From positions 1-32,633 of the forward strand of contig DFIA01000041.1 of assembly GCA_002372015.1 (NCBI GenBank): a DNA stretch of 32,633 nt. Reading direction: 5' to 3'. Made by a program: the position numbers and the translations under genes. Positions 1 to 8,352 of the stretch are shown here, piece after piece. Positions within the stretch are counted from its first letter, which is position 1; the number at the start of each line of letters is the position of its first letter. Below the pieces are notes generated by a model that saw nothing but the letters and a program-made list of their open reading frames with translations, was not told the origin of the DNA and did not search any database. This DNA is from Bacteroidales bacterium UBA3709 (lineage in GTDB: Bacteria; Bacteroidota; Bacteroidia; Bacteroidales; UBA932).

Positions 1-1
1 G

Positions 2-709
2 TATGATTATCCAAGCAGAGCAAATGGCTATCTTTACAGTGCAGCTGCAGGTACAACTGTGGATTTGTTTATGCATCCTGAAAGCGGTGATGTTGCCGTT
101 CCCAACGCCTTTGGCATACCGATTCGCCGTTCATATTCCCCTACAACTCCCAACTTTGCAGACTGGGGCCAGAATCCGATTTACCCTAACAGCGACCCTA
201 CTTCTACACCTTACGCTAAAAACACCTATCGCACCCTGAAACAGGAAGAGTGGGCTTATCTTCTTGAGCAAAGAGAAAGCGGTGCAAGGGTTGGTAGTAG
301 TACCGAAGATGCCCGTTATTCATTGATTAATCTTAACGCGGCCACGGGTACGATATTAGGTCTGTTGATTTACCCGAATGGTTTTACTTGGACATCCGAT
401 ATGGGTGCTGCCCCTAATGTTAATTCAGGAATTGTTCCTACTGTTCCTTATACTCTTGCACAGTTTGAGGCAATGGAGTCAGCGGGTGTTGTCTTCCTTC
501 CTGCTGCAGGCTTCTGCTACAACGATAACAGGCTCTACGATGTTGGTTCTCAAGGTCATTACTGGATGGCCAACGTTCCCCATGGTCACAGCGCCTGGGG
601 TTTGAGCTTCGCTTCCGGTGACAACCATGGCGTGAATGTTGCAGGCACCAGCGTCGTCTCCCCCCGTCACTGCGGTTATTCTGTTCGCCTTGTTAAGGAT
701 ATAAATTAG
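2..709 (+). CDS. Partial surface-type protein with FISUMP/C-type-lectin-like C-terminus
   Basis: This is the 3' part of a longer gene: the frame is already open at base 2 and ends at TAG 707-709, so about 235 residues are visible and the true start lies outside the window. The segments EEWAYLLEQR, AMESAGVVFLPAAGF, YWMANV and GYSVRLVKD follow the pattern of FISUMP/DUF1566-like domains at the C-termini of Bacteroidota surface proteins. That fold is related to C-type lectins and formylglycine-generating enzymes. No catalytic residues are recognisable, and a binding or adhesion role is inferred from the family only. The stretch is richer in G+C than the rest of the window, and codons 569-679 end almost always in C or T, which may mean it is a variable region (see findings). 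A hairpin terminator follows. The family call is moderately sure and the function is unknown. Confidence 0.6.
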   Translation, partial: YDYPSRANGYLYSAAAGTTVDLFMHPESGDVAVPNAFGIPIRRSYSPTTPNFADWGQNPIYPNSDPTSTPYAKNTYRTLKQEEWAYLLEQRESGARVGSSTEDARYSLINLNAATGTILGLLIYPNGFTWTSDMGAAPNVNSGIVPTVPYTLAQFEAMESAGVVFLPAAGFCYNDNRLYDVGSQGHYWMANVPHGHSAWGLSFASGDNHGVNVAGTSVVSPRHCGYSVRLVKDIN

Positions 710-782
710 ATGCGATAGGCGTATATTGCAGATTAATTAGTAAAATAGCAACTAATAAAATATAAGATAAGCGTCAAACAAA

Positions 783-826
783 AGAGAGAGCCCTACCGTG
801 CAGCTTGCTGGCAGGGCTTTCTCTAT
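783..826 (+). terminator. Hairpin terminator after the FISUMP-type gene
   Basis: The arm at 783-797 (AGAGAGAGCCCTACC) pairs with 810-824 (GGCAGGGCTTTCTCT) apart from one G-U pair and one A-C mismatch, with a 12-nt loop. It lies 74 nt after the stop codon. The tail after the stem is only moderately T-rich (ATTATT), so it is a probable rather than ideal intrinsic terminator. Its symmetry would let it also stop transcripts arriving from the minus-strand ATPase remnant. Confidence 0.6.
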
Positions 827-931
827 TATTCAAGCAGCTTTTGAAAGTATATTTCTCAAACTTTCTTCCATCTTCCTTGCGGAAGGTGGTGAAGGAATAC
901 TTCACCAGTAAGATGAACGTGAATGTAGCAA

Positions 932-1649
932 CTATTCTTTTGTTTTTTTATCCCCGATACCTGTAAGGTCAAACTTATATACTTTCTCTTCTGACTGAAT
1001 TTGTTCAAAGAAAGCTATCATATAGATGGGATAATAAGTGATTTTCCCTTTGGTTTGTACATTCTCCCCGCAGAACACATAAGCCTGTGGTACACCATAA
1101 TCTTCATTTGCCATGACATTTGAAAGGGCGTTATGGCGTTCATAGTCTTTGCCGAACTTAACCTCTATTGGCAATACATTGTTGTCATATTCCACAACAA
1201 AGTCCAGTTCTCCTTGCTTCTTACTATTGAAATAATATAGAGAGTGTTGTTGTTTCTCTGTAAAACCGTGTGCGTAAAGTTCTTGAGCCACGAGATTCTC
1301 GAAAACAGAACCAAAGTTTATATTTGAATTCCGGCTGAGCAATCTTGCCTGTATGTTTCCCCCATACATGGCAGCAAGTAGTCCTACATCATTCAAGAAC
1401 AGTTTGAATAGATTGCGCTGTTTGCTTAGCAGCAATGGCACTTGTGGTTCTTCAACTTTGCTCACTAAACAGCTCTATGGCATCGGGCTGCTCTACGAAA
1501 TTAATCTCAACTACATTTTCAAAACATTCTTTACCTGTTTTTCTTATAGCATACGTCTTGCCGACCTGTCTTGCACCTGTTACCAACAGGGCACGTCTAT
1601 CGTTGAGTATAAAGTTGCGTATTAGTTCGTCAGCTTTGCGTGTAATCAT
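932..1649 (-). pseudogene. AAA/DUF4143 ATPase remnant with internal deletion and frameshift
   Basis: Two reading frames of one ATPase family abut here. The upstream frame (ATG at 1649, stop at 1452) carries the AAA_14 N-terminus with Walker A GARQVGKT and ends at ELFSEQS. The downstream frame (about 1465 to stop 932) carries the DUF4143 C-terminus: NLFKLFLNDVGLLAAMYGG, FENLVAQEL, then the nuclease-like core ELDFVVEY and LPIEVKFG. Relatives are over 400 residues long. Roughly 200 residues between Walker A and DUF4143, including Walker B, are gone, and the join changes frame. The protein should not work as an ATPase. I chose ATG 1649 over TTG 1673 because the TTG overlaps the promoter -7 box. 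The family often occurs as stand-alone accessory ATPases of uncertain role. The C-terminal frame could still be translated from a GTG at 1465, which I consider unlikely. Confidence 0.85.
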
Positions 1650-1670
1650 ATCAACTTGACTTTGTGAGAG

Positions 1671-1700
1671 CAAAGATACTATATTTTGCTTATATACAAG
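1671..1700 (-). promoter_or_regulatory. Bacteroidota sigma-A promoter of the ATPase remnant
   Basis: On the minus strand, -7 box TATCTTTG (1678-1671) matches TAnnTTTG, and CTTG (1700-1697) sits 18 nt upstream as a one-mismatch -33 box. Transcription would start near 1665, leaving a short leader to ATG 1649. The promoter appears intact although the gene is broken. Confidence 0.5.
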
Positions 1701-1792
1701 AATAAAACGTCAATAATTTACATTTTTCCAAGATAAAAAACGATATTATACTACACTTTTCTAAGGTAAAATCAGCACTATATTTACATTTA

Positions 1793-2653
1793 TTATTCAA
1801 GCAGCTTTTTGGCAAACGGATTCAGATACTTGTCTATTTGGCTATAAGGTATTGTGAATACCGGTGCTCCGGCGGCATAAGGTGCCACTTCGTATTCTTG
1901 ATAGCAGAACAAGACCCCTTCTTTAACAAGGCAAGGCGAAACTCTGGGCAGATCTGCTTGGTATTGGTTTACTTTATTCTCCCAAACATAATCGTAGAGT
2001 GTGTCTTCGCTTTTAATATCCCAATACGACATCAGCCCATCTTTAACTGCTTTGTTTAGGCCATCATCTGTAACATCTTTGTTGTACAGAAAATTGCTGA
2101 GTGCAGTGCCGTCGCTTTTATTAAAGGTTGTACCGTAATAGGTGCGTCCGCCGTGTGCTCCACCCAAGTACATATCCATCATAAAGGTATAAGTTACACA
2201 ATGGGCATTTTCAAAAACTTTTTTGATAGCTACTTCATAACTTAGGGCAGAAGCAGGGAAATCGTTCTGTTTGTTAAAATATTCTTTGTATGAGTTGCCG
2301 TAGAAGTTTACAAAGGCATTGGCATCGTTTGAATCCCCTTCGTAAACTTTTTTATATTCATTGTAGAAGGCCAGACTCTCGCTAATCCATTTTCGAATGT
2401 TTTTTTCTGCAACCAAGTTCTTGCCGTTGTGTTTTGGATAATCTATTTCTAAGTGTACTAGAATTTCTGTACTGTCTTGATGTTCGTAAGACTCTGATAG
2501 TTGGAGCATTACCTTTTCTGAATAGTTGTAAGAAACAGAGTCTGAGGCAAATTCTCCTGTTGCAAACAAATCGGCAGACGAATTGTTTTTGCAGTTTGCA
2601 AATAATGTTGCTACAACAAATAGGATGGATAAGTTTAGTAAACTCTTTTTCAT
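1793..2653 (-). CDS. DUF3298-type lipoprotein, copy 2
   Basis: A 286-residue lipoprotein. The N-terminus is a hydrophobic signal ending in the lipobox LFANC, with Cys21 as the lipidated residue. The C-terminal half carries the DUF3298 signature seen in RsiV-like and related proteins: a GGAHGG turn, a YGTTFNKSDG strand, and the closing YEVAPYAAGAP and FTIPY segments. DUF3298 domains face the periplasm or outer surface. The fold of RsiV binds lysozyme, but nothing here shows that this protein does. The neighbouring upstream gene (2677-3531) is a paralog 23 nt away, so the pair is probably co-transcribed. This is the last gene of the long minus-strand cluster. The family assignment is fairly sure and the function unknown. 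Confidence 0.75.
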   Translation of the reverse strand: MKKSLLNLSILFVVATLFANCKNNSSADLFATGEFASDSVSYNYSEKVMLQLSESYEHQDSTEILVHLEIDYPKHNGKNLVAEKNIRKWISESLAFYNEYKKVYEGDSNDANAFVNFYGNSYKEYFNKQNDFPASALSYEVAIKKVFENAHCVTYTFMMDMYLGGAHGGRTYYGTTFNKSDGTALSNFLYNKDVTDDGLNKAVKDGLMSYWDIKSEDTLYDYVWENKVNQYQADLPRVSPCLVKEGVLFCYQEYEVAPYAAGAPVFTIPYSQIDKYLNPFAKKLLE

Positions 2654-2676
2654 ATCTGATTAGTTTAGTTATATTT

Positions 2677-3531
2677 TTATTTTAAAAGTTCTGCTGCTGC
2701 ATGGGAAAGAATTCCCTCCATTTTTGCGTATGGTATGGTAAAAGACGGCATACCGGCTGCGTACGCTGCTATTTCGTACTGCTGATAAAGAAACTCCACG
2801 CCCCCTTCTGTAAACCAAGGCCCATACTTGGGCAGTGCCACCTGCCACTCTGTAATTTTGCTGTCTGTGTAGTCGTGCACAACAGTTTCTTGATCGGCCT
2901 CAAAGTATTCGCAGAGGCCGGAGAGCATCATAGGGGTGAGTTTTGTGGTAGCATCGTAGTTGTTTGCTAACAAGTCGTGTCCAAACCTTCTTCCGTCTGC
3001 CTTTCTAAATGTGGCTCCATATATAATAACAAAGCCATGAGCACCTCCTGTATATTGGCTGTAGGTAAAAAGCCACGTTATGCATTTATGATTCTCAAAG
3101 CCTCTGTAAGCGCTTATTTCTGTATATCTATATCCATTAAAAACAGGTGGTTCTAAAGTGCTTTCGAGTTCTTTTTTGAAAGCTTCTCCATAGAAATCTG
3201 TAAGGCGTTGTCCTTCTGCGAGATTTCCCTGATAAATTATGTTTTCGCTATTTGATATCTGTTCATTAACCCACTCTCTTATCCTTTTTGAGAGAACGGA
3301 GTTTGTGTCTTTAGGAAGTTGGAAATTAATATCTACAGAAATGCTTGCAGAGTCTGCCTGATCTGGATATTCAGAAGATTTGGCAATGTTCTTTTCCTCG
3401 TGGAAATAGTAGTTATAGCTCTGTAGGGCAATAGTATCTTTTGTATCAGAGACACCTGAAGAGCTACTGCTTTTGCAGGAAACACCGGTGATTGCACTTA
3501 TAGCGGCGATTATAATAAAAATGTATCTCAT
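2677..3531 (-). CDS. DUF3298-type lipoprotein, copy 1
   Basis: A 284-residue lipoprotein, paralogous to the next gene. The signal peptide ends in the lipobox TGVSC (Cys19) and is followed by a serine-rich linker typical of lipoproteins. Shared landmarks with the other copy are GGAHGF, YGATFRKADG, YEIAAYAAGMP and FTIPYAKM, in the same order and spacing, so the two came from a tandem duplication that has since diverged strongly. The gene lies 48 nt after the esterase gene and 23 nt before its paralog. No obvious promoter sits in either gap, which suggests read-through from upstream. A periplasmic or outer-membrane-anchored ligand-binding role is possible but not shown by the sequence. Confidence 0.75.
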   Translation of the reverse strand: MRYIFIIIAAISAITGVSCKSSSSSGVSDTKDTIALQSYNYYFHEEKNIAKSSEYPDQADSASISVDINFQLPKDTNSVLSKRIREWVNEQISNSENIIYQGNLAEGQRLTDFYGEAFKKELESTLEPPVFNGYRYTEISAYRGFENHKCITWLFTYSQYTGGAHGFVIIYGATFRKADGRRFGHDLLANNYDATTKLTPMMLSGLCEYFEADQETVVHDYTDSKITEWQVALPKYGPWFTEGGVEFLYQQYEIAAYAAGMPSFTIPYAKMEGILSHAAAELLK

Positions 3532-3579
3532 AGTTTTTAAATTAGCTCTATGTTTATAAATAACAGTATGTTTTGCAAA

Positions 3580-4821
3580 TCATGTCTGCTTGAATATTTT
3601 TTTGGTAAATTCTTGTAGAAATATTCTCCAACAGGTCCACACATGAGTTCCACTTATTTCAAAGTAGGTATAGGGATATTGGCAAATATCGAAATCTTTT
3701 CTCAAGTTGGCAACTTCATCATATAACGGATCTTGCTGGCCTATTCCTATCCAGTATAAAGGAGGATTTTTTGCCATCTGGTGTTGCCATTTTGTATCTA
3801 TATTGCTGTAAATGTTATGGCTTTTATACTGTTCTTGCACCGCAATGGCTGGCGAAAAAAGCCCTACCGCTCCAAACATTTGTGGATAATTGGCCGATAT
3901 ATATAAAGACTGGAAGCCTCCCATGCTTAGTCCGGCAATGGCACGGCCTTTTTTATGTTTAATTACTCTGTAATTCTTTTCTACAAAAGATATTATGTCT
4001 GTGAAACTTTCCTCAAAACTTCCGTCCATTGTCTTTGGCAAATAGAACAATGGCATATTGTAACCGTCTGAATTTTCGAGCGGAGCGGCCTGTTGGCTTG
4101 GGTTTCCGTTAGGCATAACAACTATCATAGGTTTTGCCTTGCCCTTGGCAATAAGGTTGTCCATAATCTGTGCGGCTCTTCCAAAGTCTAACCAAGCGGT
4201 TTCGTCGCCACCCATTCCGTGCAGGAGGTAGAGTACCGGGTATTTTTTTCTGCCGGCCTGGTATCCGGCCGGGGTATATACCATCATTCTACGATACATA
4301 CCCTTGCCCCCATTGTAACTGAGTGTAGTGTTGGTACTTGTTTCTATACTCGGGCTTTGGTACCATACCGCAGAAACGGTTCCGTGCGGCACATCTTGTA
4401 TCAGATAATTTGCAGTTCTTTCTCCTTCTACAATAAAAATGTTGTATAGATCTGAGATATTTCGCCATACGAACATGTTTAAAGGGTCGAGCATTTTCTG
4501 ATTATCTACTATATAGGAATAAGCATAAATTTCCGGTGCTATTGGTGCTGCTGTAGAGTATTCCCATAGGCCATTGCCATTGTTTTTCATTTTTGCAGGG
4601 CGTTCAGAAGGCAAGAGAAAATCGCCGCTTACCTCTACATCAGAGGCGGTGGGGGCATAGTAGCGGAAAGTTACTCTTTTATCTGAGTGTATTATAGGCA
4701 TAGATTCTGTTTTATCTTGATACAAAATCTTCTGCGCCATAATATCTGTATTGGCGGAGAACGCAATAGCCACTATCAGGGCAATAATAATGCGAATGTA
4801 GGTATGATAAAATCTGCGCAT
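3580..4821 (-). CDS. Secreted esterase, CE1/esterase-D type with N-terminal E-set domain
   Basis: A 413-residue secreted alpha/beta hydrolase. A signal peptide (about residues 1-29, ending IMAQ) precedes an immunoglobulin-like E-set domain (about 45-135; VTFRYYAPTASDVEVSGDF), as in glycogen-branching-enzyme-like N-termini. The catalytic esterase domain (about 165-410) follows. The oxyanion segment LLHGMGG is at 199-205, nucleophile Ser299 lies in GLSMGG, Asp364 in GQQDPLYDE is the likely acid, and His393 lies in GTHVWTCWR. This layout is shared with feruloyl and acetyl-xylan esterases and other carbohydrate esterases of Bacteroidota, so an acyl group on a glycan is the probable substrate; the exact ester cannot be read. 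The start is 4 nt after the dut-murF stop codon, implying co-translation or at least co-transcription. No polysaccharide-utilisation genes are next to it. Confidence 0.85.
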   Translation of the reverse strand: MRRFYHTYIRIIIALIVAIAFSANTDIMAQKILYQDKTESMPIIHSDKRVTFRYYAPTASDVEVSGDFLLPSERPAKMKNNGNGLWEYSTAAPIAPEIYAYSYIVDNQKMLDPLNMFVWRNISDLYNIFIVEGERTANYLIQDVPHGTVSAVWYQSPSIETSTNTTLSYNGGKGMYRRMMVYTPAGYQAGRKKYPVLYLLHGMGGDETAWLDFGRAAQIMDNLIAKGKAKPMIVVMPNGNPSQQAAPLENSDGYNMPLFYLPKTMDGSFEESFTDIISFVEKNYRVIKHKKGRAIAGLSMGGFQSLYISANYPQMFGAVGLFSPAIAVQEQYKSHNIYSNIDTKWQHQMAKNPPLYWIGIGQQDPLYDEVANLRKDFDICQYPYTYFEISGTHVWTCWRIFLQEFTKKIFKQT

Positions 4822-4825
4822 ATCT

Positions 4826-6697
4826 TTATAATAGCGGAAACAATTTTTCTAATCCTATGCTGTGGGAGCCTTTAATGAAGATAGCTTTATGTTTCAATGG
4901 CTTTTCTTCTATATACTTGGTAAGTTCTTCGGTATTAGGGAAAGTTTTTATTTCCACCTTACCTTTTGCGGCTTTTATGCAGGCTGCTTTTTTATCGTAG
5001 AGGTTTTTATATGCCTTGCTAAATTCTTCTCCTACGAGGAAGATGGCTTGCGGCAGTATCTTTATGGCTACCTCCAGTATATCGCGATGCTCTTTCTGAG
5101 AATCGGCTCCAAGTTCTCTCATATCGCCGAGCAATAGCACTTTAGCCCAGTTTTTATCAGACAATTGTAGAGTGCAAAAGCTTTCTAAAGAGGCCTTCAT
5201 GCTGGTAGGATTGGCATTGTAGGTGTCTTTTATAAGAATGTTAGCAGCTGTTTGGGTTAGTTGGGAGCGATTGTTAGAAGGCTTATAGTTAGATATGGCC
5301 CTAACAGCTTCTGGGGTAGGAATGGCAAAATAGGTGGCTACACTTATGGCTGCCAGAATATTATCTGCGTTGTAACTTCCTATAAGATGGGTCTTTATTT
5401 TTATCATTTTACCCTCTTTGCTTCCGGTAGGGTCTGCTATTTCGAGCTTCAGATATGGATCTTTATCGGTGTTAGGCAGTAATTTGGCGCAGTTGCTGGT
5501 AATACCATACGGTACAATTTGCATATCCGGCCTTTTTGCTGCCATTTGCATCAGCAGCGGATTGTCTGTATTTACAAAGGCTATTTTTTTATGCTCCTGC
5601 AAATTGTTATAGAGTTCACCTTTTGCTTCCATTACTCCTTCTATGGAACCAAAGCCTTGCAAATGCGCTTTGCCTATGCTGGTTATAAGGCCGAAAGATG
5701 GACATACTATGGAGGTAAGCGTAGCTATGTCTTTTGGATGCGAGGCACCCATCTCTATAACTGCCACTTCTGTATCTTTATCTATTCTTAGTAGGGTAAG
5801 TGGAACTCCTATGTCGTTATTCAGATTTCCTTCTGTGGCAATAACTTTATATTTAGTTGATAAAACGGCATTTATCAGTTCTTTTGTGGTGGTTTTGCCA
5901 TTTGTGCCGGTAAGCCCTAAAACAGGAATTTTGAACTGTAGCCTGTGGTGCTTTGCAATATGCTGGAGTGTGCTAAGGCAATTATCTACCACTAACACTT
6001 TTTTAGGAAATAGCTTCTTGGCCTCTTTTGCTTTTTGTTTATTGTCTGATATAACCAAGGCGGCTCCTTTTTCGAGGGCCTGTATCAGAAAATCGTTGCC
6101 ATCAAAGTTCTCTCCTTTGAGAGCAAGAAATGTTGAACCTTCATGCATCTTTCTGGTATCTGTACATAAACCAGTGGTGTTTTGATATATAGCATATAGT
6201 TTGTATATATCAGGCTTGCCCGATTTATTGCACACTTTAGCCAAAGAAATGTTGTTGGCCTTAATTCCTCGCCCAGTAGAACCAAACCCTCCTTCTCCTC
6301 TAATAGTTTCGGACAGTTTTTCTACAAGTTGCCATTGAATACTGGTGTATTTTGCTATTACCATTTGAGCTATCCTCTCTCCTGGTTTTATAACAAAAGT
6401 ATCTTTTGAAAGATTTATCAATATAACTTTTATTTCTCCCCTATAGTCTGCATCTATAGTACCTGGAGCATTGGCTACCGTAATTCCGTGTTTAGCAGCG
6501 AGCCCGCTCCTCGGACGTATCTGAGCCTCAAATCCTTGCGGCAGTTCTATAAATAGGCCTGTGGGTACTATTGCACGCTCTAAAGGGTGCAGCTCTATAG
6601 GTTTGTCTATATGGGCATTTAGATCCATGCCGGCAGACAATGCCGTGGCATATTCTGGTAGTGGGTACGGCGATTGATTTACTATCTTTACTATCAT
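4826..6697 (-). CDS. Fused dUTPase - MurF (UDP-MurNAc-tripeptide--D-Ala-D-Ala ligase)
   Basis: One uninterrupted 623-residue frame joins two enzymes. Residues 1-144 are a complete trimeric-type dUTPase (dUTP to dUMP and PPi). Its five motifs are AGMDLNA (22-28), RPRSGLA (61-67), GTIDADYRGEIK (79-90), GERIAQMVI (106-114) and RGEGGFGSTGRG (133-144). After a short linker (about 145-163), residues 164-623 are a complete MurF, which adds D-Ala-D-Ala to the UDP-MurNAc-tripeptide in the cytoplasm. Its landmarks are TDTRKMHEG with LALKGENFDG, the P-loop GTNGKTTTK (264-272), IEMGASHPKDI, GSYNADNILAA, DTYNANPTSM and LLLGDMRELG. The linker has no Met, so a separate MurF start is unlikely; GTG at Val155 is the only candidate and has no ribosome-binding site. 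Bacteroidota often fuse MurF to alanine racemase, but I do not recall a dUTPase fusion. The gene lies 112 nt after the flippase gene. Confidence 0.92.
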   Translation of the reverse strand: MIVKIVNQSPYPLPEYATALSAGMDLNAHIDKPIELHPLERAIVPTGLFIELPQGFEAQIRPRSGLAAKHGITVANAPGTIDADYRGEIKVILINLSKDTFVIKPGERIAQMVIAKYTSIQWQLVEKLSETIRGEGGFGSTGRGIKANNISLAKVCNKSGKPDIYKLYAIYQNTTGLCTDTRKMHEGSTFLALKGENFDGNDFLIQALEKGAALVISDNKQKAKEAKKLFPKKVLVVDNCLSTLQHIAKHHRLQFKIPVLGLTGTNGKTTTKELINAVLSTKYKVIATEGNLNNDIGVPLTLLRIDKDTEVAVIEMGASHPKDIATLTSIVCPSFGLITSIGKAHLQGFGSIEGVMEAKGELYNNLQEHKKIAFVNTDNPLLMQMAAKRPDMQIVPYGITSNCAKLLPNTDKDPYLKLEIADPTGSKEGKMIKIKTHLIGSYNADNILAAISVATYFAIPTPEAVRAISNYKPSNNRSQLTQTAANILIKDTYNANPTSMKASLESFCTLQLSDKNWAKVLLLGDMRELGADSQKEHRDILEVAIKILPQAIFLVGEEFSKAYKNLYDKKAACIKAAKGKVEIKTFPNTEELTKYIEEKPLKHKAIFIKGSHSIGLEKLFPLL

Positions 6698-6809
6698 TAT
6701 CCGATGCGTTTATTGTGTAGTTCAATTAATGCTATATTGTTTTTATGTAAGATTCTATATTGTGTTATTATTCTGTTCTGTTCTGTACAGTTTTATATAG
6801 TTATGTTCT

Positions 6810-8351
6810 CTATAGTTTTATCGGTTTGAGCGTTTCTGTTCTTTTTGCTTTGCTCTGTTTTATTCTCTTCTGCATATAAAACAGAAATATACCTATCAAT
6901 ATGGTATTTATACATAGTTTAACAAGCAACATTGCCGGATCTTGCACTGTAGTGTATCGCCCGGTAATTTTCTCAATAGCAAATTGTATTGCAACGGCCA
7001 CAATATAGAGGGCTATGCCTAATACAATATAAAATATAATCTGCTTCCATTTGTATGGAATAGGATAGTATTTTTTTCCGAGATATGCACTGAATAACAA
7101 CATAACCAAACAGCTTGCAAGATGTACCCAAACAGAGGCCCAGTATGAGAATAATGGCATGAATATCAGGTTACCCACTATAGTAACTCCCAATCCTAAA
7201 AGGGTTATTTTAACAGCGTATTTTGTTTGGCCGCTGAGTTTATACCACATAGATACGTTAAATAACATTCCAAGAATCATGTATGTGAGTAGCATTACCG
7301 GCACTGTGCCTAAGGCACTGCGAAAATCTTTACCAAGAATGAGCCCTAAAATATCTATATAGAATACCACTCCTAAGAATATCAGTATGCAAAATGCCAC
7401 AAAGTACTCCATAACTTTAGCATATAGCTCATTGGAACCTTTTTCCTTATATCTCGAAAAGAAGAAAGGCTCTGCTGCATAGCGGAACATTTGTATAAAG
7501 AGGTTCATTATAACAGCGAGCTTTATAGCAGCTTGATATACTCCAAGATCTGTTTTCCAGCCTTCTCCGGTAATTCCGTTATCTACCAAAAAGCGGAATA
7601 AAAATCTGTCTGCACTTTCGTTGATGGTGCCAGGCAAACTCGCTATCATTATCGGCAGGGAATATAGCATCATCTTTTTCCACAGATTTTTATCAAACCT
7701 AAATTTTATTTGCAAAATATCTGGGATAAAAAGTATAAAGCAGAGTATGCAACTCAGCAGTACCGCAAAAATGATATATGAAAAATGAACTTGCTCTGGT
7801 ATAAAAAACGTGAGGAAGTTGTTTGGGTGGGCGGCCATGTATTTGGGCACTAAATAAAAAAGCAGAAGATTAAAAGCTAATTCCCCAACTATTTTTATAG
7901 ACTTAAATAGTGCAAACTTGAGAGCTCGCTGTTGGTATCTTAATCTGGCAAAGAGTATTGCTGTTATGGCATCTAAAGCAAGTATTCCGCCTATGTAAAT
8001 TATCATTTTGCTGAAAAAACAGCTTAGGGCAAAGCAGAATACAGCTATGGAAGTAACTGTGGTGAGGGCTGTAGAAAAAACCGTGTTGTAATGTTTCTTG
8101 TCTGCCTCTGTATCTGTTTCTGTGGTAATACCTTTAGATGCAAATTTGAAACAGCCTGTTTCCAAACCCAGCATCAAAACAACTTGGAGTACTGCAATAT
8201 ACGACATGATTTCTGCATAGGAGCCGTATCCTTCCGGAGGTAGAATTCTGGTATATATTGGCACAAAGAAGAAGTTTATCAGCCTGGCCAAAATAGTGCT
8301 CAAGCCGTATATGGCGGTTTCGCCTGCAAGTTTTTTCAGAGGATTGGCCAT
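6810..8351 (-). CDS. Polysaccharide/lipid-linked glycan flippase, MOP superfamily (Wzx-like)
   Basis: A 513-residue integral membrane protein with about 12-14 hydrophobic segments. The N-terminus (LKKLAGETAIYGLSTILARLIN, then FVPIYTRILPPEGYG) is the classic start of Wzx/PST flippases of the MOP superfamily, which move undecaprenyl-linked sugars across the inner membrane. A basic tail (QKRIKQSKAKRTETLKPIKL) closes the protein. The ATG lies one base after the stop codon of the patatin gene, so the two are co-translated or nearly so. In many Bacteroidota a flippase of this type lies directly upstream of dut, and the same order is seen here with the fused dut-murF. The substrate (O-antigen, capsule or lipid II-like carrier) cannot be told from sequence. 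There is no full glycan gene cluster around it. Confidence 0.85.
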   Translation of the reverse strand: MANPLKKLAGETAIYGLSTILARLINFFFVPIYTRILPPEGYGSYAEIMSYIAVLQVVLMLGLETGCFKFASKGITTETDTEADKKHYNTVFSTALTTVTSIAVFCFALSCFFSKMIIYIGGILALDAITAILFARLRYQQRALKFALFKSIKIVGELAFNLLLFYLVPKYMAAHPNNFLTFFIPEQVHFSYIIFAVLLSCILCFILFIPDILQIKFRFDKNLWKKMMLYSLPIMIASLPGTINESADRFLFRFLVDNGITGEGWKTDLGVYQAAIKLAVIMNLFIQMFRYAAEPFFFSRYKEKGSNELYAKVMEYFVAFCILIFLGVVFYIDILGLILGKDFRSALGTVPVMLLTYMILGMLFNVSMWYKLSGQTKYAVKITLLGLGVTIVGNLIFMPLFSYWASVWVHLASCLVMLLFSAYLGKKYYPIPYKWKQIIFYIVLGIALYIVAVAIQFAIEKITGRYTTVQDPAMLLVKLCINTILIGIFLFYMQKRIKQSKAKRTETLKPIKL

Positions 8352-8352
8352 G

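Noticed and set aside
479..670. Open frame on the minus strand inside the FISUMP-type gene
   Set aside because: It is antisense to a clearly coding frame and exists because codons ending in C/T avoid antisense stops. It resembles no family.
5643..6185. A 180-codon plus-strand frame across dut-murF
   Set aside because: It is a shadow of the MurF frame, without a promoter and with a biased low-complexity translation.
6771..6786. Three copies of TTCTG in the gap before dut-murF as a phase-variable tract
   Set aside because: There are too few units, and they are not inside a coding frame or between promoter boxes. Noted only as a mild repeat.
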